In this document: positions 1-8,896 of the stretch, piece by piece
Position numbering within the stretch: position 1 is the stretch's first letter
Layout: each line of letters starts with the position of its first letter
Assembly (NCBI GenBank): GCA_965218235.1
Contig: OZ244596.1
Location: 806,001 to 870,000, forward strand
Origin: CADCWK01 sp965218235
GTDB taxonomy: Bacteria; Chloroflexota; Chloroflexia; Thermomicrobiales; UBA6265
Reading direction: 5' to 3'
DNA: 64,000 bases
Translations under genes and position numbers: made by a program
Notes under the pieces: generated by a model
What the model was told of the DNA's origin: nothing
What the model saw: the letters and a program-made list of their open reading frames with translations, nothing else
The model's database searches: none

Positions 1-893
1 CGGAAGTCCGGGTCTCCGGCGGCGATGCCATCGAGCGTCGTGACGATCTCGGCGACCGCCGACTCCTTGTCTTCGCCGGGGATCAGGCGGCGATCGACCG
101 TGATCGTGCACTCGCCAGGCACGACGTTGTGGGCGACGCCGCCGGTGATCGTGTTGATGCTGATCACCGGCTTGCCGATCGCTGGGTGGAACCTGTCGAT
201 CTCGTGCTCGAGCGCGAGGACGGCCTTCGCGGCCTTGGCGATCGCGTTGATCCCGTTGGTCCGGGCGGCGGCGGTGTGGCTGGCCCGGCCGATGAACGTG
301 ATCTCCAGCCCGAGGATGCCGCGCTCGGCATTGCGGACCTTGAGGTCGCTCTTCTCGCCGATCAGGCAGTAGTCGGGCCGGGGCAGCCGGCCGGCGGCGA
401 TCTCCTCCAGCACGAAGATTGAGCCGTCCCGGGCGCTCGTCTCCTCATCGCTGACGACGTGCGCCTGGAGGCATCCCCGGAGCGGGACGTCGCGGAACAG
501 CGACATGACATGGAGCATCACGCCGACGCTGCTCTTCATGTCGCTGGCGCCCCGACCGAACAGGCGCCGGCCATCCTCACTGATCACCGGATCGAACGGC
601 CCGTTCGTCCAGGCGTCCGGGTCGGAGACCGGCACGGTGTCGAGATGCCCGTTCATGACCAGGGTCGGTCCCGTCGCCGGGTCGCCGACGGAGACGATCA
701 CGTTAGGCCGGGCGGGGTCGCGGCTCACGATCTGATACGACAGCCCCTGCTCGTCGCACCACTCCGTCACCGAGGCCATCACGGCGGCCTCCTCGCCGCT
801 TGGCGAGGGGATCGAGATCAGGCGCTGGGCGATCCGAACGATCGCCTCGCGTTCGACGGCCGGAACGGACCACGGGATCGTGGGGTGGCTCAC
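1..893 (-). CDS. M20-family peptidase/deacylase (3' end cut by window)
   Basis: Zinc-dependent amidohydrolase of the M20 (ArgE/DapE/CPG2-like) family; about 297 codons are visible and the C-terminus lies outside the window. Reading from a GTG at 893, the protein shows GHLDTVPV (metal His and Asp), then GRGASDMK with the bridging Asp, then SDEETS with the catalytic/metal Glu pair, in the normal family order and spacing. The GTG is chosen because AGAGGAG lies 6-8 bases upstream. The inserted dimerisation domain begins near residue 180. The substrate (acyl-amino acid or dipeptide) cannot be told from sequence. It is cytoplasmic, with no signal peptide. No operon partner is visible except, more than 130 bp upstream, the co-directional c-di-AMP receptor gene. 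Confidence 0.85.
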   Translation of the reverse strand, partial: MSHPTIPWSVPAVEREAIVRIAQRLISIPSPSGEEAAVMASVTEWCDEQGLSYQIVSRDPARPNVIVSVGDPATGPTLVMNGHLDTVPVSDPDAWTNGPFDPVISEDGRRLFGRGASDMKSSVGVMLHVMSLFRDVPLRGCLQAHVVSDEETSARDGSIFVLEEIAAGRLPRPDYCLIGEKSDLKVRNAERGILGLEITFIGRASHTAAARTNGINAIAKAAKAVLALEHEIDRFHPAIGKPVISINTITGGVAHNVVPGECTITVDRRLIPGEDKESAVAEIVTTLDGIAAGDPDF

Positions 894-1025
894 GGAGTTG
901 TCTCCTCTGGAATCCGCATGGCTGAGCGCCGCCCCAACCGTCCCTGACGGCAAGGCGACGCCCATGGCCACTCGATCCATCGATCAGTAGACCGGGCAAT
1001 CAGATCGCCATGACCCGGCGAATTG

Positions 1026-1355
1026 CTACAGGCGCTCGAACCGCGAGACATTGGCGACGAAGACGACCGCGCCACCCACTTCGACCTCGAAGTTCTCCGG
1101 CATGTAGAGCAAGCCCGGTTCCAGCGCCGGCGAATACGGCACGGCGATCTGCGTCCGGCGCCGGCAGATCCGCCGCAGCACGCTCATCACGGCCGGCACG
1201 ACATGGTCCTCGACGCCGATCATGAGACTCGTATTCCCCGTCCGCAGGAACGAGCCGGTCGTGCTGACCTTGGTAAACCGGTGACCAGCCCCGACGAGCG
1301 CCTGCGTCAGCGTGTCAGTGTCCTCATCCTGAACGATAGCGATGATCATCTTCAT
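1026..1355 (-). CDS. Cyclic-di-AMP receptor, PstA/DarA (DUF970) family
   Basis: Small PII-like signal protein (109 aa) that in Firmicutes binds c-di-AMP as a trimer. The sequence carries the family hallmarks: MKMIIAIVQDED at the N-terminus, the TGSFLRTGNTSLMIGVED segment that forms part of the ligand pocket, and a C-terminal VGGAVVFVANVSRFERL strand/helix. The start at 1355 is preferred over an in-frame GTG at 1370 because GGGGAG lies 7 bases before it and it matches the usual N-terminus. Its presence implies a c-di-AMP network in this organism, although no diadenylate cyclase is in the window. It lies just downstream of the histidine kinase gene on the same strand. The effector it controls is unknown. 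Confidence 0.85.
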   Translation of the reverse strand: MKMIIAIVQDEDTDTLTQALVGAGHRFTKVSTTGSFLRTGNTSLMIGVEDHVVPAVMSVLRRICRRRTQIAVPYSPALEPGLLYMPENFEVEVGGAVVFVANVSRFERL

Positions 1356-1493
1356 CGGTGCGCTCCCCACTATCGTCGGGTCCTAGAACCGGCAGTCTAG
1401 CGATCAGGCCGGTCGCCGTCCACTGCCGGCGGGTTCGATCGAAACCGGACCGGGTCGTCAGGTGGTGGCGGGCGGAACCGGGATGTCGTCGGA

Positions 1494-3686
1494 TCAGCGG
1501 ACCGTGGGTTCGGAATCGTCGGTGCCCTGGGCCAGGTGGAGCCGGACGATGAAGGTCGCGCCGGCGCCAACGTCGCTCAGGACGGAGATGGTGCCGCCGT
1601 GGGCGGTCACGATCTCCCGGGAGATGCTGAGGCCGAGGCCGAGGCCGCGCTTGAGCTCACCCTCCTCATCGGCGCCCCGGTAGAACGGCTCGAAGAGATG
1701 CGCCTGGACGCGCATCGGGATCCCGCGGCCGTGATCGGTGATGCGAACCTCGGCCGCCGCTCCGCGCTCCCCCAGCCAGATCTCGACCAGGGCCCCCGGT
1801 GGGCTGTAGATGATGGCGTTGCCGATCAGGTTGTCGAACACCTCCCGCAGCCGCCAGCGCTCGCCGTTGACCATCAATGCCTCGGATGGCTGGAGGATCA
1901 GGGAGGCCGGCTGATCCAGCGTCAGCCGAGCTGCCTCGACCGCCTCCGCGACGACCTCGGACAGGTCGAGGAGCCGCATCTCGAATCGCAGGTTGCCCCG
2001 ACCGAGACCGGACAGCGTGACCAGATCGTCGACCAACCGGCCGAGATGGTGGCTCTGCTGGGAGATGATTCCGACCATCTCGGCATGGGTCGTCGCGGAG
2101 CCACCCTGCTCGACGGGCCGCCCGCCTGACGATCCCGACCCGCCAACCGCACTCGGGTCCGGGCGACTGTCTGACTCCCGGTTGGCTTCCGAGCGGGCCT
2201 CGCGTGCCAGCCGCCGGGCCAGCAACTGCGCGTATCCCGAGATCGAGGTGATCGGCGTCCGGAGCTCATGGCTGACGACCGTCAGGAAGTCCTGCCTGGC
2301 GCGGGCGGAGGTTCGCTCGCCGGCGACGATCTCGGCGTTGCGCATCGCCAGCGCCGCCTGGTTGCCGATCCGGCCAAGCAGCGCGACCTGCGCCTCGTCG
2401 AACGCGTCGGGACGGTGCGTCTTCAGGGCGATCACGCCGATCAGTTCGCCGGCGACCTGGAGCGGCACCCCGACCGCACTGTGGAACTGACGAACGCCGG
2501 AGCGGTCGGGCGGCAGGGCGGTCCCGTCCGGCCGGACCAGCGGGAACCGCTCGGTATCGCTCCCGACGACCGGTCGGCGACTCGCGAGCACCTGGCTGAC
2601 GATCCCGTCGCCGGGGATCCGTTCGCGCTCGGCCCGGTGCCTCATGCCGGAGGTTGGCGGGCCGACGAGCACCTCCGGCATCTCCTCGAACCGCTCGGGC
2701 TGCCGCACCCCACCATAGGCATGGTAGGCAATCCGCACCCTCGTCCGGGCCGGGTCGATCAGGGCGATCACGATCGCGTCCGCCCGGCTCCAGCGGCCGA
2801 GCTGGGCGGCGAGCTCCACGCAGAGCCGGTCGACGTCGAACGTCGCATTGAGGACCTGGCCGACGGCGTTGAGCGTCCGGAGCTCGGTCATGGCCTGGCG
2901 GAGCTCGGCGTTGCGCTCCTGGAGTTGCGCATTGAGATCCAGCAGGCGGTTGACCCCGAACAACAGCGCGAAGGCGATCAGGCAGGCGACCCAGTAGTCG
3001 AGCCGCAGCCCGACCGTATCGATCACGACCGCCAGCGCGGCGGCGGCAACGACGCCGATCGCCTCCCAGGCCAGCGCCTGGAAGAGGAGGGACCAGGCGG
3101 GCTGGGCAAGCCAGACCGGAGATCGGGCGCCGCCCGGAGGCGGTCCGGTTCGGTGTCGCACCGCGATGGCGACGATCTGAACCAGCAGATAGACGCCGAG
3201 GAACGGGATGAAGTGAGCCAGGTCATCGTCACCCGGCCGCGTGAGGGAGTCGGTGATCGCCGACCCGGCGACGGCGCCCCCGGCAAGGATGCCAAGCACC
3301 GTCCGGGCGGTCCGGAAACCATGCATTCCCCAGACGCGGCACTGACTGGCATACCGGTCCAGCAGCGCTCCGGCCAGCGTACCTCCAAGGACGACGAGGG
3401 CCGCCTCGATCGCTCCGAACGCGAGGAACACGGTCAGCGCGAAGGCGAGCCCCGTCGCCCAGACCCAGTCGGCCCGTTCGGTCCGACGCCGGGTGACGAC
3501 CAGCCGTGAGGTCAGCGCGACGGCCACCACGAAGGGCAGGAGGTCCCATGTCAGGCTCAGTGACGACCGGGACGCGAACAGCGCTACTCCGAGCGCTACT
3601 CCCGCGGCCACGACGAGCAGCCCCGTCGACACCCAGGGCCAGTCATCGGGAGACCGGCCGCGTGGTTCCTCGCCGTGCTCTGTCAC
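1494..3686 (-). CDS. Membrane GAF-domain sensor histidine kinase
   Basis: About 730 aa from a GTG at 3686 (VTEHGEEP...); the open frame extends to 3806 but the extra N-terminus is Arg/Cys-rich and unlikely to be coding. Residues about 15-255 hold some seven or eight hydrophobic segments forming a membrane sensor region of no recognised family. A short coiled coil (LQERNAELRQAMTELR) follows, then a GAF domain at about 270-440. The HisKA H-box SHELRTPIT has its phospho-acceptor His near residue 473. The HATPase part shows the N-box DNLIGNAIIYS near 616, the G1 box DHGRGIP and the G2 box GLGLGLSI. A roughly 45-residue Ser/Gly-rich insertion separates the two helices of HisKA. There is no response regulator next to it, so it is an orphan kinase with unknown target and signal. 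Confidence 0.88.
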   Translation of the reverse strand: MTEHGEEPRGRSPDDWPWVSTGLLVVAAGVALGVALFASRSSLSLTWDLLPFVVAVALTSRLVVTRRRTERADWVWATGLAFALTVFLAFGAIEAALVVLGGTLAGALLDRYASQCRVWGMHGFRTARTVLGILAGGAVAGSAITDSLTRPGDDDLAHFIPFLGVYLLVQIVAIAVRHRTGPPPGGARSPVWLAQPAWSLLFQALAWEAIGVVAAAALAVVIDTVGLRLDYWVACLIAFALLFGVNRLLDLNAQLQERNAELRQAMTELRTLNAVGQVLNATFDVDRLCVELAAQLGRWSRADAIVIALIDPARTRVRIAYHAYGGVRQPERFEEMPEVLVGPPTSGMRHRAERERIPGDGIVSQVLASRRPVVGSDTERFPLVRPDGTALPPDRSGVRQFHSAVGVPLQVAGELIGVIALKTHRPDAFDEAQVALLGRIGNQAALAMRNAEIVAGERTSARARQDFLTVVSHELRTPITSISGYAQLLARRLAREARSEANRESDSRPDPSAVGGSGSSGGRPVEQGGSATTHAEMVGIISQQSHHLGRLVDDLVTLSGLGRGNLRFEMRLLDLSEVVAEAVEAARLTLDQPASLILQPSEALMVNGERWRLREVFDNLIGNAIIYSPPGALVEIWLGERGAAAEVRITDHGRGIPMRVQAHLFEPFYRGADEEGELKRGLGLGLSISREIVTAHGGTISVLSDVGAGATFIVRLHLAQGTDDSEPTVR

Positions 3687-3827
3687 TGGGCTGGCTCCGC
3701 GCTCCACTCGTCCCACCGGTCGGACGTTCCGCTGGCAACCGCATACCGGCCGCCGCCGCACTGTCGGGTGCCACACACCCAACCTAGCAATCCGGCTGCC
3801 GCACATGGTTTGCCTGAGCGGATCGGG

Positions 3828-4643
3828 CTAGCGCGTCGTCTCCCGCGAGCCGTCCGCCGTCACCTGAACGACTTCACGGAGCGGGCCGTGCAGTCCGGCC
3901 CCGGCCGCGACCACCTCGATCCCGTAGAGATCGAACGGCCCACCGGCGTAGTCCGAGACCAGTCCGCCAGCCTCCTCGACGATCAGCGCCCCGGCCGCCA
4001 TGTCCCACGGCTTCAGGTTGCGCTCATAGAAACCGTCCAGGCGGCCGCAGGCCACCCAGCTCAGGTTCAGCGCCGCCGCTCCGTCCCGCCGGACACCCTG
4101 GCAGGCGTCCATCAGCGCATTCCAGACCGCCAGCGCCTCGTCGCGCTGCTCGGGGTTGTAGGGAAATCCCGTCGCCAGCAGACTCCGGAGCAGATCGTCC
4201 TCGACCGAGACGTGGATCGGGGCGCCGTTGAGGGTCGCGCCCCGCCCCCGCTCGGCGACGAACAGCTCGTCGCGCATCGGGTCGTAGACCACACCGAGAA
4301 CGGCCTGCCCGTGCCGCTCCAGGGCGATCGAGACGGCGAAGTGCGGGTAGGCATGGGCGTAGTTGGTCGTCCCGTCCAGCGGATCGACGACCCAGCCGAA
4401 CTCGGCCCCTTCGGCCCCACGGGTCCCCTCCTCACCGAGGAAGCCGTGATCGGGAAAGGCGCCCTGGATCCGGCCGGAGATGAGCTCCTCCGAAGCGCGG
4501 TCGGCGTCGGTGACCAGGTCGATGATCCCCTTGTAGGCGACCTCCCGGGTCTGGCTGAGCCGGCCGCGCAGGATCGCGCCGGCATCGAGCGCCGCCCGGA
4601 TCGCGATCTCGCGGGCACCGTCGGGGAGATTTCCGTCTGTCAT
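3828..4643 (-). CDS. suhB: Inositol monophosphatase-family phosphatase
   Basis: 271 aa, the normal length for the IMPase/SuhB family of Mg2+-dependent sugar-phosphate phosphatases. Visible motifs are the metal-binding LGEEGT (about 70-74), the signature WVVDPLDGTTNYAHAYP (about 84-100) and the C-terminal KPWDMAAGALIVEEAGG, which supplies the third metal Asp. The protein hydrolyses inositol-1-phosphate or related phosphates; fructose-1,6-bisphosphate, histidinol phosphate or NADP are other possibilities in this family and cannot be excluded. It is the last gene of the leftward tsaB-rimI-tsaD run, about 70 bp after tsaD, so probably co-transcribed with it. Confidence 0.88.
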   Translation of the reverse strand: MTDGNLPDGAREIAIRAALDAGAILRGRLSQTREVAYKGIIDLVTDADRASEELISGRIQGAFPDHGFLGEEGTRGAEGAEFGWVVDPLDGTTNYAHAYPHFAVSIALERHGQAVLGVVYDPMRDELFVAERGRGATLNGAPIHVSVEDDLLRSLLATGFPYNPEQRDEALAVWNALMDACQGVRRDGAAALNLSWVACGRLDGFYERNLKPWDMAAGALIVEEAGGLVSDYAGGPFDLYGIEVVAAGAGLHGPLREVVQVTADGSRETTR

Positions 4644-4710
4644 GCGTCACCCTTCATCGACCATGGTGGCCGTTCGGCTGGTTCAGAGGCAGGGCCCGTG
4701 GCGGTCGCGC

Positions 4711-5862
4711 TCAGGATGGAGCGGCAACCGCCTCGACTGGCGCCAGGTCGGCGAGCGGCCAGCGTGGGCGGACGTCATCGGACCATTGCCGGGTGGCCTC
4801 GTTCGGGCGCCAGAAGGCGGCCGCTCCGATCATGGCCGCGTTGTCGGTGCACAGCCAGAGGGCCGGGTAGCGCACCTCGGGGGCGTCGCTACTCGGCCAG
4901 GCCATCGCGACCTCCCGCTCGATCCGCCGGCGGAGCGCGGCGTTGGCGGCCACCCCGCCCGCCAGGACCAGCGACCGGGCGCCGTGCGTCCGGGCCGCCT
5001 GGACGGCCTTGCTGGCGAGGACCTCGACGATCGCGGCCTGGTAGCTGGCCGCGAGATCGGCGACCGGCATATCATCGCGCAGTCTGCGTGGCCGGTGAAC
5101 GGGGAAGGGCGCGTCGTCCCGCGGCGCGGGCTCGACCGGCAGGCGGTACGGCTCGATCAGCCGGAGCAGGGCGGTCTTCAGGCCGGAGAAGCTGACGTTG
5201 TCGCCGTCCGGCAACCACGCTCGCGGCAGCTCGAACCGGGCCGGATCACCGCCGTCGGCCGCCCGCTGGATCACCGGACCGCCGGGGTAGCCCAGCCCGA
5301 GCAGGCGGGCGCCCTTGTCGAAGGCCTCGCCAGCGGCGTCATCCAGCGTCCGACCGAGGTGCCGGTAGCGGCCGGGCGCGTCGATCAGGATGATCTCGGA
5401 GTGGCCACCGGAGACCAGCAGGCAGAGCGCCGGCAGCGCGGGCGGCACGAACGCGTCGACCACCTCCGACCCAGCACCCGGCGGCACGACTTCGGGCACC
5501 AGCCAGTTGGCGGCGATGTGCCCTTCGAGGTGGTTGACGCCGATCAGCGGCCGGCCGGCGGCGTAGGCCAACCCCTTGGCGGCGTTGACCCCGACCAACA
5601 GCGCACCGGCCAGACCGGGGCCAGTCGTGACGGCGAACGTGTCGATTTCCCGGGCGGTCACCCCTGCCTCGGCGAGCGCAGCCCGGACGACCGGCATGAT
5701 CGCGGTGACGTGTCCCCGGGCCGCCAGCTCCGGCACGACCCCGCCGTAGGCCTGATGGAGCGCGATCTGGGACGCGACGACGCTCGACCGGACCCAGCGG
5801 CCATCCTCGACGACCGCCGCCGCGGTCTCGTCACACGACGTCTCGATCGCCAGAATCCTCAT
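4711..5862 (-). CDS. tsaD: tRNA N6-threonylcarbamoyladenosine transferase TsaD
   Basis: 383 aa from ATG 5862, preceded by AGAGGAG; the open frame continues upstream into a repeat and should not be used. TsaD is the Kae1/Qri7-type catalytic subunit that transfers the threonylcarbamoyl group to A37 of ANN-decoding tRNAs, working with TsaB and TsaE. The sequence starts MRILAIETSCDET, has the metal-binding NHLEGH (His-x3-His), LCLLVSGGHSEI, the glycine-rich DDAAGEAFDKGARLLGLGYP, and the C-terminal LVLAGGVAANAALR and CTDNAAMIG motifs. It lies in the same run as rimI and tsaB, the common bacterial arrangement, but a repeat of about 220 bp separates it from rimI. Confidence 0.95.
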   Translation of the reverse strand: MRILAIETSCDETAAAVVEDGRWVRSSVVASQIALHQAYGGVVPELAARGHVTAIMPVVRAALAEAGVTAREIDTFAVTTGPGLAGALLVGVNAAKGLAYAAGRPLIGVNHLEGHIAANWLVPEVVPPGAGSEVVDAFVPPALPALCLLVSGGHSEIILIDAPGRYRHLGRTLDDAAGEAFDKGARLLGLGYPGGPVIQRAADGGDPARFELPRAWLPDGDNVSFSGLKTALLRLIEPYRLPVEPAPRDDAPFPVHRPRRLRDDMPVADLAASYQAAIVEVLASKAVQAARTHGARSLVLAGGVAANAALRRRIEREVAMAWPSSDAPEVRYPALWLCTDNAAMIGAAAFWRPNEATRQWSDDVRPRWPLADLAPVEAVAAPS

Positions 5863-5880
5863 GGATGCTCCTCTGCCGCT

Positions 5881-6098
5881 CGTAGGGACGATCCCTTGTG
5901 GTCGCCCGGCCGCCGCAGCAGCCCGACTCGTAGGGTCATGGGCTTGACCTGACCGGCCGCCGCAGCGGCCATCGCCCCGCAGGGCGATAACGGTGTTCCG
6001 AAACCGACGAATCACATTGAGAGCCACTGTTCCCTAAAACCGGGACCGCTATGCGGTATGGCGCCTGCGGCGCGGACAAGGCAAGCCATGTCCCTACG
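5881..6098. repeat. MITE-like dispersed repeat, copy 1
   Basis: Intergenic element between tsaD and rimI. It begins with CGTAGGGACGATCCC and ends, inverted, with CAAGCCATGTCCCTACG, so the ends form an imperfect inverted repeat. The interior carries a hairpin (CATCGCCCCGCAGGGCGATA) and a GGCGCCTGCGGCGCGGACAAGG segment. The same ends and interior appear again at 24615-24770. A second CGTAGGG start at 5929 suggests an internal duplication. It has no coding capacity and looks like a non-autonomous element or structured-RNA repeat. Confidence 0.6.
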
Positions 6099-6119
6099 AC
6101 CACCGCCGCACGAGAGCCG

Positions 6120-6881
6120 TCAATCGCCCAGCGTCGATGCCTCGTTCGCCACATCCACCGGCTCATGCTCGTCGAGCTCAGGGGTGGCGTCCATTCCTGG
6201 CTGCGGGTACCGGGCCAGGATCGCGGCACGGTTGGTCGCGATCAGGTCCAACGTGCTCTGCTCGCCCAGCGGCGGCGACCACATGATGTAGGCGTCCTCG
6301 TTGTTGTCGCTGTAGTACCGCTTGCGGGTGCCCTGGACAGAGAAGCCGTACTTCCGGTAGAGCGCCTGGGCAGGCTCGTTCGAGACCCGGACCTCCAGCG
6401 TCAGCCACGAGGCCCGGCGGTGCAGCGCCTGATCGATCAGCGAGACGAGCAGCAGCTCGCCAAGACCCCGGCCCCGCTGGCCGGGGTCGACTCCGATCGT
6501 GGTGACGTGGGCCTCCTCGAACATGTGCCACATCCCGGCGAAGCCGACGATGCGCCCGTCGCCATCGAAGTGCCGGACCAGCTGCCGGAGCGGCCCGAGC
6601 CCGGGCACCCGCCGGGAGGGCTCCGGTGACGCCGCGGCGCCATCAGCCGGGGCCTCGGCCCGGTAGTCACGCAGGACGAGGTAGACGTTATGTTGCCGGT
6701 CGGCCAGTTCCCGCCGGTAGGCAGCGGCTGGCCAGGGGTTGGTGAAGCACCGGCGCTCGACGCGGCTGACCTCCGCGACATCGTCTTCGACCATCGGTTC
6801 GATTCGGTACACGGATCGCTCTGCCTTTGCCGCCCCAAACGGGCGGTCCGACGCCGCGGTCGCCAGCGCCACTCGATTCAC
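6120..6881 (-). CDS. rimI: RimI-like protein N-acetyltransferase (GNAT), extended
   Basis: GNAT acetyltransferase, 253 aa from GTG 6881; a second in-frame GTG at 6812 directly precedes the domain (VYRIEPMVEDDVAEV) and may be the true start. The core shows ERRCFTNPW, the acetyl-CoA loop VDPGQRGRGLGELLL, and SNEPAQALYRKYGF, all typical of ribosomal-protein S18 alanine acetyltransferase. Two things are unusual: a roughly 40-residue insertion before FDGDGRIVGFAGMWHM and a C-terminal acidic extension of about 55 residues after the GNAT fold. Placement between tsaB and tsaD is the classical context for RimI, although only relatives in some lineages truly act on S18. Confidence 0.85.
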   Translation of the reverse strand: MNRVALATAASDRPFGAAKAERSVYRIEPMVEDDVAEVSRVERRCFTNPWPAAAYRRELADRQHNVYLVLRDYRAEAPADGAAASPEPSRRVPGLGPLRQLVRHFDGDGRIVGFAGMWHMFEEAHVTTIGVDPGQRGRGLGELLLVSLIDQALHRRASWLTLEVRVSNEPAQALYRKYGFSVQGTRKRYYSDNNEDAYIMWSPPLGEQSTLDLIATNRAAILARYPQPGMDATPELDEHEPVDVANEASTLGD

Positions 6882-6959
6882 GAACGCCAGTGGGTTCGTT
6901 TCCTTTGGATAGTATCGGTTGTGAACGGCCTTAAGGCACGGAGATGGTCCCGGTATCCA

Positions 6960-7712
6960 TCAGGTCAGCGGTGTTGCTGGGCGAGCCGCGCTGTGAAGAT
7001 AGATCGCATCGAGCGTATCCGGGTCGTCGTCGTTACCCGCCAGTAATCGGACGAGCCCGATCGCCGCGACGCCGCTGGGTCGCCGAGCCCGGGTGGACCC
7101 TGGCGGGACCCAGAGATCGGCCGCCACCAGCACCGGAGCCATGTCCGCGAGTTGACCGTCGCTAATCTCCCCGGTCAGCGTCAGCGGACCGGACAGGCCG
7201 GCGATCCGTCGGCCGAGCTCCTCGACCGAGCCGTTGTGCGGCTCACCCACCAGGTCCGGGACAGCCAGACCCGCGGGCGACAGTTGATCCGCCGGGCGGA
7301 AGACCGCCGACACGACCCGGCCGCGACCGGCCGCGACGATGCCGACCGCGAGCCGGCCCGGCACCAGGACCGGCAGGACCGTCGCCTCCAGCGTCCCGAC
7401 GCCGATCAGCGGCAGCCCGGACCCGAGCGCCAGCCCCTTGGCCGTCCCCAGCCCGGCCCGGAGCCCGTTGAACGTCCCCGGCCCGACGGCGACGGCGATC
7501 GCGGCGAGGTCGCCCAGACCGAGCGACATCCGGCGCAACAGCTCGTCGATCGCCTCAACCAGCACGGTCGTCGGCTGTCGACCGGCCGGCCAGGCCAGTT
7601 CGGCCGTCGCGATGCCGTCGCTCAGCGCGACGCCGAGCCGCTCGCTGGAGGTATCGATCGCGAGAATCCAGCGGTCCTGGGTCTCGACAGGGGCGTTAAC
7701 AATGTGCATCAT
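6960..7712 (-). CDS. tsaB: tRNA threonylcarbamoyladenosine biosynthesis protein TsaB
   Basis: 250 aa, ASKHA-fold partner of TsaD in t6A synthesis. It begins MMHIVNAPVETQDR and then reads ILAIDTSSERLGVAL, the usual TsaB N-terminus, followed by LAAIAVAVGPGTFNGLRAGLGTAKGL, where the family signature is GPGSFTGLR. The C-terminal half is divergent, as is normal for TsaB, which lacks the metal site of TsaD. It is the first gene of the leftward run and is divergently oriented from the ABC importer operon across a 227-bp gap. No tsaE is present beside it, so the third subunit must be encoded elsewhere. Confidence 0.9.
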   Translation of the reverse strand: MMHIVNAPVETQDRWILAIDTSSERLGVALSDGIATAELAWPAGRQPTTVLVEAIDELLRRMSLGLGDLAAIAVAVGPGTFNGLRAGLGTAKGLALGSGLPLIGVGTLEATVLPVLVPGRLAVGIVAAGRGRVVSAVFRPADQLSPAGLAVPDLVGEPHNGSVEELGRRIAGLSGPLTLTGEISDGQLADMAPVLVAADLWVPPGSTRARRPSGVAAIGLVRLLAGNDDDPDTLDAIYLHSAARPATPLT

Positions 7713-7741
7713 AGCCTCGGATCAGGCCGCGCCAGTGATCG

Positions 7742-7774
7742 GTCATTGCGGACCGGGTCGTCGTCATTGCGGAC
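7742..7774. promoter_or_regulatory. Direct repeat of GTCATTGCGGAC, candidate operator
   Basis: The 12-mer GTCATTGCGGAC occurs at 7742-7753 and again at 7763-7774, start to start 21 bp, about two helical turns. It lies in the divergent gap between tsaB and the sugar-type ABC operon, where regulators would bind. The repeat is seen directly; regulatory function is inferred. Confidence 0.35.
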
Positions 7775-7805
7775 AGTGGGCAGACGGGCGGGAAACCGGA
7801 CAGCA

Positions 7806-7823
7806 GACTGGACCGGTCCAGTC
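7806..7823. promoter_or_regulatory. 18-bp perfect palindrome upstream of ABC importer, candidate operator
   Basis: GACTGGACCGGTCCAGTC is a perfect 18-bp palindrome with a central CG. It lies about 117 bp before the first permease gene. LacI/GalR-family regulators of sugar uptake typically bind symmetric sites with a central CpG, so this is a reasonable candidate operator. No LacI-family gene is present in the window. The palindrome is observed; the binding protein is inference. Confidence 0.45.
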
Positions 7824-7939
7824 GAACAGGCATGTTAACCCGTGCTTTACACGCACCGCTGGCGGATGCGTCATGCTCCATCCGCATCTTTTCCAGCCGC
7901 ATCCCATGACCCGCTGCGCCGTGACCCCCGAGGAGTGCC

Positions 7940-8896
7940 ATGCTTCACGACACTGAGTTGTCCGTCCCCAGGGCCGCGACCCTGTCGACGGCGGTGAGCG
8001 GGAGGCCATCGCTGTTCCGGCGCATCTTCCGGAGCGAAGGGACGCTGTTCCTGCTGTTCATCCTGCCGAACGTGCTCCTGTTCTGCATCTTCACGTACTG
8101 GCCACTTATCTACAACGTCTATCTCAGCCTGACCTCGTGGAACTTCCTCTCGCCGACCAAGCCGTTCGTCGGGCTGGACAACTTCCGCTACCTGGCCAAC
8201 AGCACCGAGTTCTGGGGCGTAATGCGCTCGACCCTGATCTACACGGTCGGCGCCGTCGGTGGGTCGGTGATCCTCGGTCTCCTCGCCGCGCTGCTGCTCA
8301 ACCAGAAGCTCCGCTTCCGGACGGGCGTCCGGGCGATGATCTTCGCGCCGACGCTGCTGTCCGGCGTCGCGATCAGTATCGTCTGGTTCTACATCTTCGA
8401 TCCGCGCGTCGGGCTGCTCCGCGAGGCGCTCTCGTGGGTCGGCGTGACGTCGCCGCCGTGGCTGCGCGATCCGGACTGGGCGATGGTCTCGGTCATCATC
8501 GTCTATGTCTGGAAGAACCTCGGCTTCGCCGCTGTCATCTACCTGGCCGGGCTCCAGGGCATCCCCAGGGACCTCTACGAGGCTGCCAAGGTCGACGGCG
8601 CCAGCGCCCTCCAGCGCTTCCGGGACGTGACCTGGCCCCAGCTGAGCTCAATCCACTTCTTCGTCATGGTCACCTCGATCCTCGGGACGCTCCAGTCCTT
8701 CGACATCATTCAGACGCTGACGGAGGGTGGGCCCGTCAACGCGACCACCAACCTGATCTACTACACGTACGAGCAATCCTTCATCAACAGCAACGCCGGC
8801 CGCGGCGCGTCGTCGGCACTGGTGCTCTTCGTCGTGATGCTGATCGTGACGATCGGGCAATACCGGATCTCCGAGCGGAGGACGAACTATGCCTAG
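7940..8896 (+). CDS. Carbohydrate-type ABC transporter permease (MalF/UgpA-like)
   Basis: 318 aa inner-membrane permease of the carbohydrate uptake CUT1 type. Six hydrophobic segments are visible; the first follows a cytoplasmic N-terminus of about 35 residues (LFLLFILPNVLLFCIFTYWP). The conserved cytoplasmic loop that contacts the ATPase reads EAAKVDGASALQRFRDVTWP, the EAA motif, near residue 213. ATG 7940 has GAGGAG at 6 bases. It overlaps the next permease by 8 bp, so the two are translationally coupled and form the channel heterodimer. The substrate is not identifiable; sugars or glycerol-3-phosphate are typical for this subfamily. The operon has no ATPase of its own. Confidence 0.92.
   Translation: MLHDTELSVPRAATLSTAVSGRPSLFRRIFRSEGTLFLLFILPNVLLFCIFTYWPLIYNVYLSLTSWNFLSPTKPFVGLDNFRYLANSTEFWGVMRSTLIYTVGAVGGSVILGLLAALLLNQKLRFRTGVRAMIFAPTLLSGVAISIVWFYIFDPRVGLLREALSWVGVTSPPWLRDPDWAMVSVIIVYVWKNLGFAAVIYLAGLQGIPRDLYEAAKVDGASALQRFRDVTWPQLSSIHFFVMVTSILGTLQSFDIIQTLTEGGPVNATTNLIYYTYEQSFINSNAGRGASSALVLFVVMLIVTIGQYRISERRTNYA

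Noticed and set aside
1536..3509. Long plus-strand ORFs opposite the histidine kinase
   Set aside because: Arg/Asp/Gly-rich shadows of a well-supported minus-strand gene; same reasoning for similar long antisense ORFs across the window, such as 30817-33000, 45612-46847 and 48243-50204.
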